Assembly: GCA_963825635.1 (NCBI GenBank)
Contig: CAWGTU010000001.1
Coordinates: 124,001-188,000 of the forward strand
Source of the DNA: JAOUEA01 sp963825635
GTDB lineage: Bacteria; Actinomycetota; UBA4738; HRBIN12
Direction of reading: 5' to 3'
Length of the DNA stretch: 64,000 bases
Shown here: positions 54,875-63,353 of the stretch, piece after piece
Numbering within the stretch: position 1 is the first letter of the stretch
Layout of the letters: each line of letters begins with the position of its first letter
Notes under the pieces: model-generated
The model's database searches: none
Seen by the model: only the letters and a program-made list of their open reading frames with translations
Told to the model about the DNA's origin: nothing
Made by a program: the position numbers and the translations under genes

Positions 54875-57430
54875 ATGCGTATCAATCCCGAATCGCTCGC
54901 GAAGGCGAGCAGCCGGCACCCGTGGAGGACGGTGGGGATCTGGGTCGCGCTCCTGGTGGCAGGCGTCGCCTCGGCGGCCACGCTGCTCGGCCCTGCGCTC
55001 ACGACCGACTTCGACTTCACGAACTCGCCCGAGGCCAAGCGGGCACAGCAGATCCTCGAGGATCGGCGTTTGGCCGAGGATGTGATCACCGAGACGTTCG
55101 TCGTCGTGGGTGCACCGGGCGCGATGGAGGACCCGGCGTTCGCGGACCAGGTGAACGGTTTCATCGCCGAGCTCCAGGATCTGGGAACCGACGTCTTCGC
55201 GGCCTTGCCGGCATCGTTCCCGATGACGGAGGAGCAGGCGGCGGACCCGCAGGCAGCGGCCCTCGGCCCGATCCCGTCGGAGGACGGATCCGCCGTGCTG
55301 TTCACCGGCGTGTATGCGGGTGACATCGACGAGGCGACCCCGCACTTCGAAGACGTCGAGGCCGCCCGCGAGGAGGCGTCGGTCGACGGCATCGAGGCGT
55401 ACATGCTCGGGGCGGTCAGCTCGTCCGAGGACTTCAAGGTCATCTCGGAGGAGGACCTCGCCTTCGGCGAGGGTATCGGCATCACGGCCGCGATCATCGT
55501 GCTGCTGATCGTGTTCGGCGCGATCGTCGCCGGGCTCCTCCCGTTGTTGAAGACGGTCCTCTTCACGTTGCCGATCACGCTCGGGATCGTCGGGCTGTTC
55601 GGCATCTTGTGGGACTTCAGCTTCTTCACGCCGAACCTGATCACGATGATGGGGATCGCGGTCGGCGTCGACTACGCCCTGTTCATCGTGTCCCGCTATC
55701 GCGAGGAGCGACACAACGGGCGAGAGAAGGACGATGCGATCCGCGCTTCCGGGGCGACCGCGTCGCGCGCGGTGTTCTTCAGCGGGATGACGGTCGTGGT
55801 CGCCCTGGCGGGCATGTTGCTCGTCCCGACCACGATCTTCCGAAGCCTCGCCGGCGGCGCGATCATCGTGGTGCTCGTGTCGGTGGCGTCGTCGTTGACG
55901 TTGTTGCCCGCCGTGCTGTCGCTGCTCGGTGATCGCGTGAATTGGCCGTACCTGTCGCGGATCCCGACGCTTCTGGTGTTCGTGGCGATGCTCGTGGGCG
56001 GCGCCGTGGTCGGCGGGGTACTCGCGGCCGTGGGCGCCGCCGCCGTGGCTCCGATCGGGGGGCTGGTGGGCTTCGTCGCAACCGGAATCCTGGTGAATCG
56101 GATGGTGGGACGGGGGGCATTCTCCCGATACTCGCGCCCCGAGGGGTCCAGCCTCAGTACCGAAGGCGGGTTCTGGGACCGTGTGACCCGAGTGGTGATG
56201 GCCCGCCCGGTCGTCTGGCTCGTGATCGGCGGGACGTTCATGGTCGCCCTGTCGTTGCCCTACTGGATCCAGAGCCACCCGGACGGCGAGGGACGCGGCA
56301 TCAAGACCGGGCTCGCCGGCATCAGCACGTTGCCCGACGGCATCCAATCCAAGGAGGCCTTCGACGTCATCGTCGAGAAGTTCCCCGAGGCCGGTTCGCA
56401 GGCCTCCGTCTCGATCGTGATCGAGGCCGAGGGCGTGGGCACGGCGGGGCCCGAACCGGGCGCGCCGGGGGAGCTCGCGCCCGAGTACGCCTCGGCCGTG
56501 GAGGCGATGGGAGCGGCGTTCGCCGAGGATCCCACGCTCGGCACGCCCGCGCCTCCGCAGGTGAGCGCCGATGGCTCGGTCGCGTTGATCGAGGTACCCC
56601 TGGCGGGGGCCGCGACCGACGCGCAGGGCGAGACGGCGGTCGCGACGGTCGCGAGCCTGCGCGAGACCTACGTGCCGGAGGCCTTCGCCGGCACCTCGGC
56701 CACGGTGCTGGTCGGGGGCGACACGGCGTTCGTGAAGGACTTCTTCGACATCTCCGACACGTATACGCCGCTCATCATCCTGGTGGTGCTGGGGTTGTCC
56801 TTCCTGTTGCTCACGGTCGTGTTCCGCTCGATCGTGGTGCCGATCAAGGCGATCATCATGAACCTGCTATCGGTGGGCGCCGCGTACGGGCTCATCGTGC
56901 TCGTGTTCCAGAAGGGCGGGCCGGCGATCGGCGAGTCGATCGCGAACCTGCTCGGGTTCCAGCAGGTCGACGCGATCGAGTCCTGGTTGCCGCTGTTCCT
57001 GTTCTCGATCCTGTTCGGGTTGTCGATGGACTACCACGTCTTCCTGCTCACGAGGATCCGGGAGCAGTACGACAAGACCGGTGACAACGCGGCGTCGGTC
57101 GCCTACGGCCTGCGGACCACGGGCGGCATCATCACCGGGGCGGCCGTCATCATGGTGGCCGTGTTCGCCGGGTTCGCAGCGGGGCGGTTGACCTCGCTGG
57201 AACAGATGGGCTTCGGCCTTGCCGTCGCTGTGTTCCTCGACGCGACGATCGTTCGATCGATCCTCGTACCGTCGACGATGCGGTTGCTCGGCGATCGCAA
57301 CTGGTACCTGCCGAGGTGGTTGCAGTGGCTCCCGCAGATCGACGTGGAGGGGCACGACGCGTCCCGCGAAGAGGCGGTCGTGGTGCCCGACACCCCTGCC
57401 GAGCTCGTGGAGGCCGAGGCGAAGGACTGA
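54875..57430 (+). CDS. MMPL-family RND transporter
   Basis: 851 aa with two MMPL halves, about 12 transmembrane helices. Helix 1 is GIWVALLVAGVASAATLLG, a large extracytoplasmic loop follows (about 35-190), then helices 2-6 with GIAVGVDYALFIVSRYREE. The second half repeats this with GLSMDYHVFLLTRIREQYD. These D-Y pairs carry the proton relay. A long central region (about 330-400) includes an extra hydrophobic pair. Such proteins export lipids, siderophores or drugs. It is controlled by the divergent TetR and followed by a perfect terminator. Confidence 0.93.
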   Translation: MRINPESLAKASSRHPWRTVGIWVALLVAGVASAATLLGPALTTDFDFTNSPEAKRAQQILEDRRLAEDVITETFVVVGAPGAMEDPAFADQVNGFIAELQDLGTDVFAALPASFPMTEEQAADPQAAALGPIPSEDGSAVLFTGVYAGDIDEATPHFEDVEAAREEASVDGIEAYMLGAVSSSEDFKVISEEDLAFGEGIGITAAIIVLLIVFGAIVAGLLPLLKTVLFTLPITLGIVGLFGILWDFSFFTPNLITMMGIAVGVDYALFIVSRYREERHNGREKDDAIRASGATASRAVFFSGMTVVVALAGMLLVPTTIFRSLAGGAIIVVLVSVASSLTLLPAVLSLLGDRVNWPYLSRIPTLLVFVAMLVGGAVVGGVLAAVGAAAVAPIGGLVGFVATGILVNRMVGRGAFSRYSRPEGSSLSTEGGFWDRVTRVVMARPVVWLVIGGTFMVALSLPYWIQSHPDGEGRGIKTGLAGISTLPDGIQSKEAFDVIVEKFPEAGSQASVSIVIEAEGVGTAGPEPGAPGELAPEYASAVEAMGAAFAEDPTLGTPAPPQVSADGSVALIEVPLAGAATDAQGETAVATVASLRETYVPEAFAGTSATVLVGGDTAFVKDFFDISDTYTPLIILVVLGLSFLLLTVVFRSIVVPIKAIIMNLLSVGAAYGLIVLVFQKGGPAIGESIANLLGFQQVDAIESWLPLFLFSILFGLSMDYHVFLLTRIREQYDKTGDNAASVAYGLRTTGGIITGAAVIMVAVFAGFAAGRLTSLEQMGFGLAVAVFLDATIVRSILVPSTMRLLGDRNWYLPRWLQWLPQIDVEGHDASREEAVVVPDTPAELVEAEAKD

Positions 57431-57454
57431 CGCCGGCCGGTCCGGATCGCAGGC

Positions 57455-57484
57455 GAGGAGGGGGCGCCGAGTCGCCCCCTCCTC
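57455..57484 (+). terminator. MMPL terminator
   Basis: GAGGAGGGGGCG at 57455-57466, 6-nt loop, CGCCCCCTCCTC at 57473-57484: a perfect 12-bp stem 25 bp after the stop. Confidence 0.88.
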
Positions 57485-57554
57485 CACGCGCGAGGGCGTG
57501 GCACGATGCCCGCATGGGTAGGCTGTCATCGAGAGCGCCCGAAGGAGGCATCCC

Positions 57555-58013
57555 ATGACCGATCGTGTACCGACCCTGGACCCGAAGGTCGCCGAGGACC
57601 TGCAGGCGACCTTGGTGGATCTGATCGACCTCGCGCTCCAGGCCAAGCAGGCTCATTGGAACGTTGCCGGCGGGAACTTCCGCTCCGTGCACCTGCAGCT
57701 CGACGAGATGATGACGGAGTACCGAGCCTGGTCCGACGTGGTCGCCGAGCGAATCGTGGCGATCGGGGTCGCGGCCGACGGCCGTGCCCGGACCGTGGCC
57801 GACTCCAGCGTGCTGGCCGCCTTCCCGGACGGCACGGTCGGCGATCACGCCGTGGTGGAGCTGTTCGTCGAGCGCCTCGAGTCGACGGCCGGCGCGTTCC
57901 GTGAACGGATGGAGCGGCTCGGCGACACGGATCCTGTGAGCCAGGACGTGCTGATCGAGATCCTGGCCGGCATCGAGAAGCAGCTCTGGATGGTGCGGAC
58001 CCAGCTCGCGTGA
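57555..58013 (+). CDS. dps: Dps-family ferritin-like protein
   Basis: 152 aa. KQAHWNVAGGNFRSVHLQLDEMM contains the His, Asp and Glu of the Dps inter-subunit ferroxidase site. A second helix region (AFRERMERLGDTDPVSQDVL) and the C-terminal EKQLWMVRTQLA complete the four-helix bundle. The N-terminal tail is short, with few lysines, so DNA binding by the tail is unlikely; iron storage and peroxide protection are expected. GAAGGAGG lies before the ATG. The next gene overlaps it by 4 bp (GTGA). Confidence 0.92.
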   Translation: MTDRVPTLDPKVAEDLQATLVDLIDLALQAKQAHWNVAGGNFRSVHLQLDEMMTEYRAWSDVVAERIVAIGVAADGRARTVADSSVLAAFPDGTVGDHAVVELFVERLESTAGAFRERMERLGDTDPVSQDVLIEILAGIEKQLWMVRTQLA

Positions 58014-58918
58014 GCGGAGAACACGACGCGGTCAGAGCCGCACTCGGCACCGTCGGTGCGTGGACGTTCGCGTTCGACGCGCGCTCGGCCGAGCAGATCG
58101 GCATCGATGCGCGGGCCTTGGAGTCGCTGGGATACGCCGCGCTCTGGATCCCGGAGGGCTCGAGTTCGCGCGACGTCTTCGCCCACCTGTCGCTGCTCGC
58201 CTCGAGCTCGGAGCGCATCACCGTCTGCTCCGGCATCGCGAACATCACGGCCCGAGCGCCCGAGGTGATGGCGGCCGGCGCCCGCACGCTTGCCGACGCG
58301 TTCGCCGAGCGGGTGGTGCTCGGCATCGGCGTCGGCCACGAGTACTCGACCGAGGCGCGCGGGTACGCGTGGGAACGGCCGCTGACGCGCATGCGCGCCT
58401 ACCTCGAGCGCATGGACGAGGCTCCGTGGTACGCGCCGGCGTCGGTGGTCGGGGTGCGGCGTCTGCTCGCGGCGCTCGGCGACGGCATGCTGCGGTTGTC
58501 CGCGGAACGAGCGCTCGGCGCCCATACCTATTTCGTGCCGGTCCCGCACACGCGACGTGCCCGCGAGGTGTTGGGCGCCGAGCCCGTGCTCGCCGTGGAG
58601 CTGACCGCGGTGCTCGAGGCCGATCCCGACCGAGCCCGGGCGCTCGCGCGGGGCTGGACGAGCGGTTACCTGGAGCTCCCCAACTACGCGAAGAACCTCG
58701 AACGCATGGGCTTCGAACCGAGCGAGCTCACCGGGGGTGGGAGCGACCGCGTGATCGATGCCACCGTTGCCTGGGGTGACGAACACGCGGTCGCCGCACG
58801 CGTGCGTGAACATCTCGACGCAGGCGCCGACCACGTGTGCGTGCAGTTCGTCAACGGCGACGATGCCGACGTGTGCATGCCTGCGTATCGAGCGCTGGCC
58901 CCGCTCGTGATCGGCTGA
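58010..58918 (+). CDS. LLM-class (F420-dependent) oxidoreductase
   Basis: 302 aa, luciferase-like TIM barrel: GAWTFAFDARSAEQIG, LGYAALWIPEG, SSERITVCSGIANITARAPEVMA, and RVVLGIGVGHEYSTEARGY. The late stretch DRVIDATVAWGDE and AGADHVCVQFV belong to the same family. Actinobacterial members mostly use F420. It may reduce or oxidise a small molecule. The GTG start overlaps the dps stop (GTGA), so the two are co-translated. Substrate unknown. Confidence 0.88.
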   Translation: MSGEHDAVRAALGTVGAWTFAFDARSAEQIGIDARALESLGYAALWIPEGSSSRDVFAHLSLLASSSERITVCSGIANITARAPEVMAAGARTLADAFAERVVLGIGVGHEYSTEARGYAWERPLTRMRAYLERMDEAPWYAPASVVGVRRLLAALGDGMLRLSAERALGAHTYFVPVPHTRRAREVLGAEPVLAVELTAVLEADPDRARALARGWTSGYLELPNYAKNLERMGFEPSELTGGGSDRVIDATVAWGDEHAVAARVREHLDAGADHVCVQFVNGDDADVCMPAYRALAPLVIG

Positions 58919-58936
58919 CACGTCCGGGCGTACTCC

Positions 58937-59632
58937 TCAGCTCCTCCGGGGCGCGCCGAGCCGCTCGGCGACGGCGTCGCTGCGCAGCTCCCGCAACGCA
59001 TCGCGCGCGGTCCAGCGAGCGCTGCGGCTCTCGAGCTCGAGCAACCTCTCCGCCTCGGCGATCGCGGCATCCCGCAACGCCAGGTTCCGCTTGCCGATCT
59101 GCCGCAGCGCCCAGTTCACCGCCTTCTTCACGACGTTGCGGTCATCGACCGCCGCTCGTCGGATGCGGGGAAGCCATGCCGCGAAGTACTCGTCATCGCG
59201 GTCCCGATCGTGCACGGCCTGCGCCGCGACGAGCGCGAACGCGGCCCGCTTCACGTACTCCTCGTCGCGGCGGCTCCAGGCGCGAGCCGCGGCATCCGCC
59301 GTCCGTACGGCGCTGAAGAGGTTGTTGCACACCTGGTCGCACAGGTCCCAGGAGTCGAGGTCGGCCGCCCAGCCTTCCATCTGAGCGCGGGTGACGCGGC
59401 GCGGGTCGTCGATCATCGATGCGAGGATGCGCGCCTCGTGGATCTCTGTCGACCACAGGGCGAGCGCGAGATCGTGATCGCCGTGATGTGGGCGCGCGAC
59501 GCGTCGCAGCTGAGGGATCGAGACGCCGAGCGCCCGATCGACGGTGATGCCGACACGGGCCATGCCCGGCTTCCTCGAGGGGTCCGCGATCGAACGGAGC
59601 TCGGCGATCACCGCCTCGGGGTCGGCGTTCAT
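58937..59632 (-). CDS. DNA alkylation repair (AlkD-like) HEAT-repeat protein
   Basis: 231 aa, made of HEAT-like helical repeats: YVKRAAFALVAAQAVH, NVVKKAVNWALRQIGKRN and a C-terminal ARWTARDALRELRS. This is the DNA_alkylation/AlkD family, which excises N3- and N7-alkylpurines without base flipping; the W of the DSWDLCDQVCNNLF motif and the surrounding Asp correspond to catalytic residues of AlkD. The ATG at 59632 overlaps the upstream DCC gene stop (ATGA). A repair role is likely. Confidence 0.87.
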   Translation of the reverse strand: MNADPEAVIAELRSIADPSRKPGMARVGITVDRALGVSIPQLRRVARPHHGDHDLALALWSTEIHEARILASMIDDPRRVTRAQMEGWAADLDSWDLCDQVCNNLFSAVRTADAAARAWSRRDEEYVKRAAFALVAAQAVHDRDRDDEYFAAWLPRIRRAAVDDRNVVKKAVNWALRQIGKRNLALRDAAIAEAERLLELESRSARWTARDALRELRSDAVAERLGAPRRS

Positions 59633-60039
59633 CGTGCGGAACGGTCGGTCGGCGTCGACCCACCTGACGGGTCGACCGCGCACGCTCGTTGCCCGAGCAT
59701 GCGACCGAGCGCCGTGCGCCGCCGGGCCACCGCGGCGTAGGCGCGATCGGTCAGTCCCGGGGCGGCCTCTGCGAGCGACGCCAATGGGGCACCGAGTGGG
59801 AGCCTGCGGAGCACCCGAGGCACGGCGGCGCCGGCGGACCAGACGCGACCGTCCGGCTCGACGAGATGCCACGACTGGCTGCGCCGCCCGCGCGGGACCG
59901 CCTCGAGGAGGCGGTCGGCCTCGCGGTCCTGCAGGGGCACGAACCGCAGCGCGTGATGTCGGTCCCACGCGCGGAGCCGATCGGCGGACCAGCGGCAGAA
60001 CCCGCAGTCCTCGTCGTAGATCACGCTCCCTCGAGGCAT
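59629..60039 (-). CDS. DCC family thiol-disulfide oxidoreductase (DUF393)
   Basis: 136 aa with the defining motif IYDEDCGFCRW (C-x-x-C) at residues 7-17, then LRFVPLQDREADRLLE. Family members are predicted thioredoxin-like oxidoreductases of unknown partner. The protein has no signal peptide. It lies 9 bp after the polysaccharide deacetylase stop in the opposite sense of reading order (minus strand: DCC then AlkD-like), and its stop overlaps the AlkD-like ATG. Confidence 0.88.
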   Translation of the reverse strand: MPRGSVIYDEDCGFCRWSADRLRAWDRHHALRFVPLQDREADRLLEAVPRGRRSQSWHLVEPDGRVWSAGAAVPRVLRRLPLGAPLASLAEAAPGLTDRAYAAVARRRTALGRMLGQRACAVDPSGGSTPTDRSAR

Positions 60040-60048
60040 GTCGAGAGA

Positions 60049-61143
60049 TTATCGACGGCGGTAGGGATCGAGGGTCACGAGCCGCAGATCCATCTTCCGG
60101 ACGCCACGGATGATCTTGGGGAGGGCGGCGATCGTGTCGGCGGCGTCGCCGCCTCCGTCGTGCAGGAGCACGATCGACCCCGGCCGCACCCGGCGCAACA
60201 CGTCCTCGGCGATCTGCTTCGGCGTGCGCGATGCGTCCCAGTCATGCGGGTCGACGCTCCACATCACGACACGCTCGCGCTGGCGCCACGCTTCGAGGAT
60301 CGTGTCGTCGTCGAAGCTCCCGCCGGGAGGGCGGAAGAGGGTCGGCTTCGCGCCGGCTTGCCGGAGCGCGGCGGCGGTCTGCGCGATCTCGGCTTCGACC
60401 TTGCGATCGGGGATCTCGGCGAACGCCGGCTCCACGGGGTGGGTGAGAGAGTGGTTCGCGACGACGTGGCCAGCTTCTCGCACCTCGCGCACGAGATCGG
60501 GACGCTCGGCAGCCAGCGAACCCACCATGAAGAACGTCGCCCGGACCCGTTCCCGGCGGAGCACCCGCAGCACCGACTCGGTGTGTCCCGGCCACGGTCC
60601 GTCGTCGAACGTGAGCGCGACCGTGTCGGGGATCCGTGGGCGTCCGCGCGTCTGGACGCGCAGACCGACCACCTCGCCCGAGCGACGACCGACGGTCGTG
60701 ACCTCCCTCACCCGGAAGGTGGCGAGCGTGCGCTGCACGAACGCGTTCGTGCGACCAGGGAGCCGGGTCGACACGCGCTTCGTTCCCTCGACCCGGTCCT
60801 CGCCGTGGACGAGCGAGATGCGGTCGCCGGCGCTGAGCAGGTGCAGCGGGTCGGGCGCCTGGCCGTTGAGTTCGACCGTTCCCTGCGACACGTGCCGCTC
60901 GAGGATGTCCCCCGTGACCGAGAGGAGCCGCCCGTCACGGGCGCGGATGCTCTCGCGGTCCGCGAACGCGCCGTACGTCGTGCCCTGAGGCACCGTCACC
61001 GCCTCCCGATCGAGGCGGATGCGGACGTCGGGCGGCGCAGTGGGCGCCGCGCCGACGGTCGTCGTGCACGCGGAGACCGATGCGACCAACGTCGCCGTCA
61101 GCAGGATCGACGCGAGCCGCTGAGGGAAGGATCGACGCCGCAT
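60049..61143 (-). CDS. Polysaccharide deacetylase (CE4) lipoprotein
   Basis: 364 aa. Lipoprotein signal RLASILLTATLVASVSAC. An N-terminal ubiquitin-like or LysM-like module (DVRIRLDREAVTVPQG then LHLLSAGDRISLVHG) covers about 40-150. The CE4 catalytic domain is from about 180: metal and base residues in VALTFDDGPWPGHT, HSLTHP, RPPGGSFDDD, WSVDPHDW, and LLHDGGG. It removes N-acetyl groups from peptidoglycan or another wall polymer. Starts at 61158 and 61155 in frame are possible; 61143 gives the compact signal peptide. Confidence 0.9.
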   Translation of the reverse strand: MRRRSFPQRLASILLTATLVASVSACTTTVGAAPTAPPDVRIRLDREAVTVPQGTTYGAFADRESIRARDGRLLSVTGDILERHVSQGTVELNGQAPDPLHLLSAGDRISLVHGEDRVEGTKRVSTRLPGRTNAFVQRTLATFRVREVTTVGRRSGEVVGLRVQTRGRPRIPDTVALTFDDGPWPGHTESVLRVLRRERVRATFFMVGSLAAERPDLVREVREAGHVVANHSLTHPVEPAFAEIPDRKVEAEIAQTAAALRQAGAKPTLFRPPGGSFDDDTILEAWRQRERVVMWSVDPHDWDASRTPKQIAEDVLRRVRPGSIVLLHDGGGDAADTIAALPKIIRGVRKMDLRLVTLDPYRRR

Positions 61144-61186
61144 GGGGTCGCCCATCATGACACGGCCCCGCTGGGAACATGGAGTC

Positions 61187-61618
61187 ATGTCCGGGTCCTC
61201 GATCGCCGAGACGGGGCCGGCCCGACTCGAACAGCGGCCGACCGGCGTCGCCCTCGCGCTGGCCGACGCCGTGTCATTGATCACGTTCGTCGCGGTCGGC
61301 CTGCGGTCGCATCGCATCGGCGCGATCGCCGAGATCGCCGCCCGCAACGTCGTGCCGTTGGCGGTGACGTGGATCGTGGTGAGCGTCGCCGTCGGCACGT
61401 ACCGCCGCCGCGATCTCTCCTCGCTCGCGATCACGTGGGCGATCGCGGTCCCCGTGGCGCTCCTGGTTCGCACGTGGTGGGTCGGCTCGCCGCAGGGCGG
61501 CAGGATCGTGGTGTTCGTGGCCGTCGGCCTCGCGTTCACGCTGCTGTTCCTGCTGCTCGGCCGCGTGATCGTCGCCGCGTTCGTCCGGATGCGGCCCGTG
61601 TGGCGACGACGCCCGTGA
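61187..61618 (+). CDS. DUF3054 membrane protein
   Basis: 143 aa, about four transmembrane helices: ALADAVSLITFVAVGL, NVVPLAVTWIVVSVAVG, ITWAIAVPVALLVRTW and IVVFVAVGLAFTLLFLLLG. The DUF3054 family is common in actinobacteria and archaea and has no known function. ATG 61187 is chosen from the helix pattern; ATG 61157 is an alternative. The following gene overlaps its stop. Confidence 0.83.
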   Translation: MSGSSIAETGPARLEQRPTGVALALADAVSLITFVAVGLRSHRIGAIAEIAARNVVPLAVTWIVVSVAVGTYRRRDLSSLAITWAIAVPVALLVRTWWVGSPQGGRIVVFVAVGLAFTLLFLLLGRVIVAAFVRMRPVWRRRP

Positions 61619-63072
61619 TCGGCGCAACGCCCCTGTCGATGCCGGATCCCGGCGCGGCTCGGAGCTTCTGGCTGCAGGAGGCCCTCGCTCACGAACCCGG
61701 TGACGCGTGCCCCCCGCTCACCGGGAACGTGTCGGCCGATGTCTGCATCGTGGGTGGGGGATTCGCCGGCCTGTGGACCGCGGTCGAGCTCTCCGAGAGA
61801 GAGCCGGGGCTGCGGATCGCCGTCGTCGAACAGGACATCTGCGGCGGCGGGGCGAGCGGTCGCAACGGTGGGTTCTTCTCGTCGTCGTGGTGGGACGCGC
61901 CGGCCACGTGCACCCTCTTCGGTCACGACGAGGGCATGCGGTACCTGCGCGCGGTCGCCGACACCGTCGGCGAGGCGGGGGCGTGGCTCGAGGCCAACGG
62001 CGTCGACGCCTGGTTCCACCACGAGGGCACGATGCGCGTCGCGACGGGGGCGTGGCAGGCGGACGTCGACGAGACGTCGGCGGGCGCCTTCCTCGAGGCG
62101 AGCGGACTGGGCGACCGGCAGCGGCGGATCTCGCTCGACGAGGCTCGCGCGATCGCCGACTCACCTCGGTTCGTGCAGGCGCGGTTCGGACCGGACGGCG
62201 CGATCGTGCAGCCTGCGCGGCTCGCGCGCGGCCTGCGTCGTGTCGCGCTCGAGCGGGGGGTCCACATCTTCGAACGGACGGAGATGACCGGTCTCGATCG
62301 CTCGCGTCCGGCGGTGGTGCGCACCACCCATGGCGCGGTCAGGGCCGGGCAGGTGGTGCTCGCGACGGGCGCGTGGGCGGCGGGCTGGCGCGGCTTCGGG
62401 CGCAGCTTCGGGGTGATCGCGGACCACGTGGTCGCCACCGAACCGATCCCCGATCGTCTCGAGGAGATCGGCTGGACGTCGCACGTGGGCATCGGTGACG
62501 GTCGCGAACTCCTGTACTACGTGCGTCCGACGGACGACGGTCGCATCGTGATCGGCGGTGGCGCCCTGGGGGTGGTCTTCGGCGGAAGGGCCGGGGGGCG
62601 TGCCGCATCGCACGACCGACGGGTGGCCGAAGCCGCCGCCCGGGGGCTGCTGTGGCTGTTCCCGCAGCTCGAGGGGGTGCGGTTCACCCACGCGTGGGGC
62701 GGGCCGATCGACCAGACCGCCACGTTCCTGCCCTTCTTCCGCACGCTCGAGCCGGGCAACGTGCACGCGGGCCTCGGGTTCTCGGGGCACGGGCTCTCGC
62801 AGACGATGTTGGGCGGGCGCATCCTCGCCTCGCTGGTGCAGGGGCTCGACGACGAGTGGAGCTCGATGCCGGTCGTGGGTGGCGAGGCGAAGTCACCACC
62901 CGAACCACTGCGGTACCCGCTCGTGTGGCTCTCGTCGCGCTCGCTCGAGGCGGGCGACCGTCGGGCCGACGCGGGCCGATCGCGCGGCACCCTCCTGGAC
63001 GCGGCCGGGTACGCGCCGTCGGTCTATCGGGAGCACATCGCGACGAGGGCGGCGCGCCGCCGCCGCGGCTGA
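61615..63072 (+). CDS. FAD-dependent amine/glycine oxidase (DadA/PuuB-like)
   Basis: 485 aa. FAD site VCIVGGGFAGLWTAVELSER followed by IAVVEQD and GGGASGRNGGFFSSSWW, the classic DAO-fold pattern. VVLATGAWAAGWR and GLGFSGHGLSQTMLGGRI close the FAD domain. It resembles gamma-glutamylputrescine oxidase, sarcosine or D-amino-acid dehydrogenases. The GTG at 61615 overlaps the DUF3054 stop (GTGA). The frame is open for 1.9 kb further upstream, but this is antisense to the genes there. Substrate unknown. Confidence 0.88.
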   Translation: MIGATPLSMPDPGAARSFWLQEALAHEPGDACPPLTGNVSADVCIVGGGFAGLWTAVELSEREPGLRIAVVEQDICGGGASGRNGGFFSSSWWDAPATCTLFGHDEGMRYLRAVADTVGEAGAWLEANGVDAWFHHEGTMRVATGAWQADVDETSAGAFLEASGLGDRQRRISLDEARAIADSPRFVQARFGPDGAIVQPARLARGLRRVALERGVHIFERTEMTGLDRSRPAVVRTTHGAVRAGQVVLATGAWAAGWRGFGRSFGVIADHVVATEPIPDRLEEIGWTSHVGIGDGRELLYYVRPTDDGRIVIGGGALGVVFGGRAGGRAASHDRRVAEAAARGLLWLFPQLEGVRFTHAWGGPIDQTATFLPFFRTLEPGNVHAGLGFSGHGLSQTMLGGRILASLVQGLDDEWSSMPVVGGEAKSPPEPLRYPLVWLSSRSLEAGDRRADAGRSRGTLLDAAGYAPSVYREHIATRAARRRRG

Positions 63073-63345
63073 TCAGTACCGGTCGTCGCGCGTCGGCGGC
63101 AGGTGTTCGGGGTCGTGCTGCGCCTCGTTGACGCGGTAGCGGGTCACCCGCTGCTCGGTGATCTGCCGGTCGTACTCGGCATGGAACTCCCGGGCCTTCC
63201 GCTTGAAGCCCCACCATGCGAGCGCTGCCAGCACCGTCACCGTGAGCACGGCGGTGATCACGAGGAACGCCACGGCCTTCAGCACGGCGCCCAGCACGCC
63301 GAACAGTGCGGCGAGCAACAGCAGGACCAACACCAGCACGAACAT
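63073..63345 (-). CDS. Small two-helix membrane protein
   Basis: 90 aa. Two hydrophobic segments, FVLVLVLLLLAALFGVLG and AVAFLVITAVLTVTVLAALAWW, then a charged cytoplasmic tail (KRKAREFHAEYDRQITEQR). No known family. It is 8 bp downstream of the alpha/beta hydrolase and so probably in its operon. The gene is short, but the hydrophobic pattern and strand bias support it. Confidence 0.7.
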   Translation of the reverse strand: MFVLVLVLLLLAALFGVLGAVLKAVAFLVITAVLTVTVLAALAWWGFKRKAREFHAEYDRQITEQRVTRYRVNEAQHDPEHLPPTRDDRY

Positions 63346-63353
63346 CCTGGCCT

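Noticed and set aside
59689..63072. 1127-codon open frame on the plus strand
   Set aside because: Only the part from 61615 matches a protein family (FAD oxidase). The first 1.9 kb is antisense to the deacetylase, DCC and AlkD-like genes and reads as low-complexity Arg/Glu/Val sequence.
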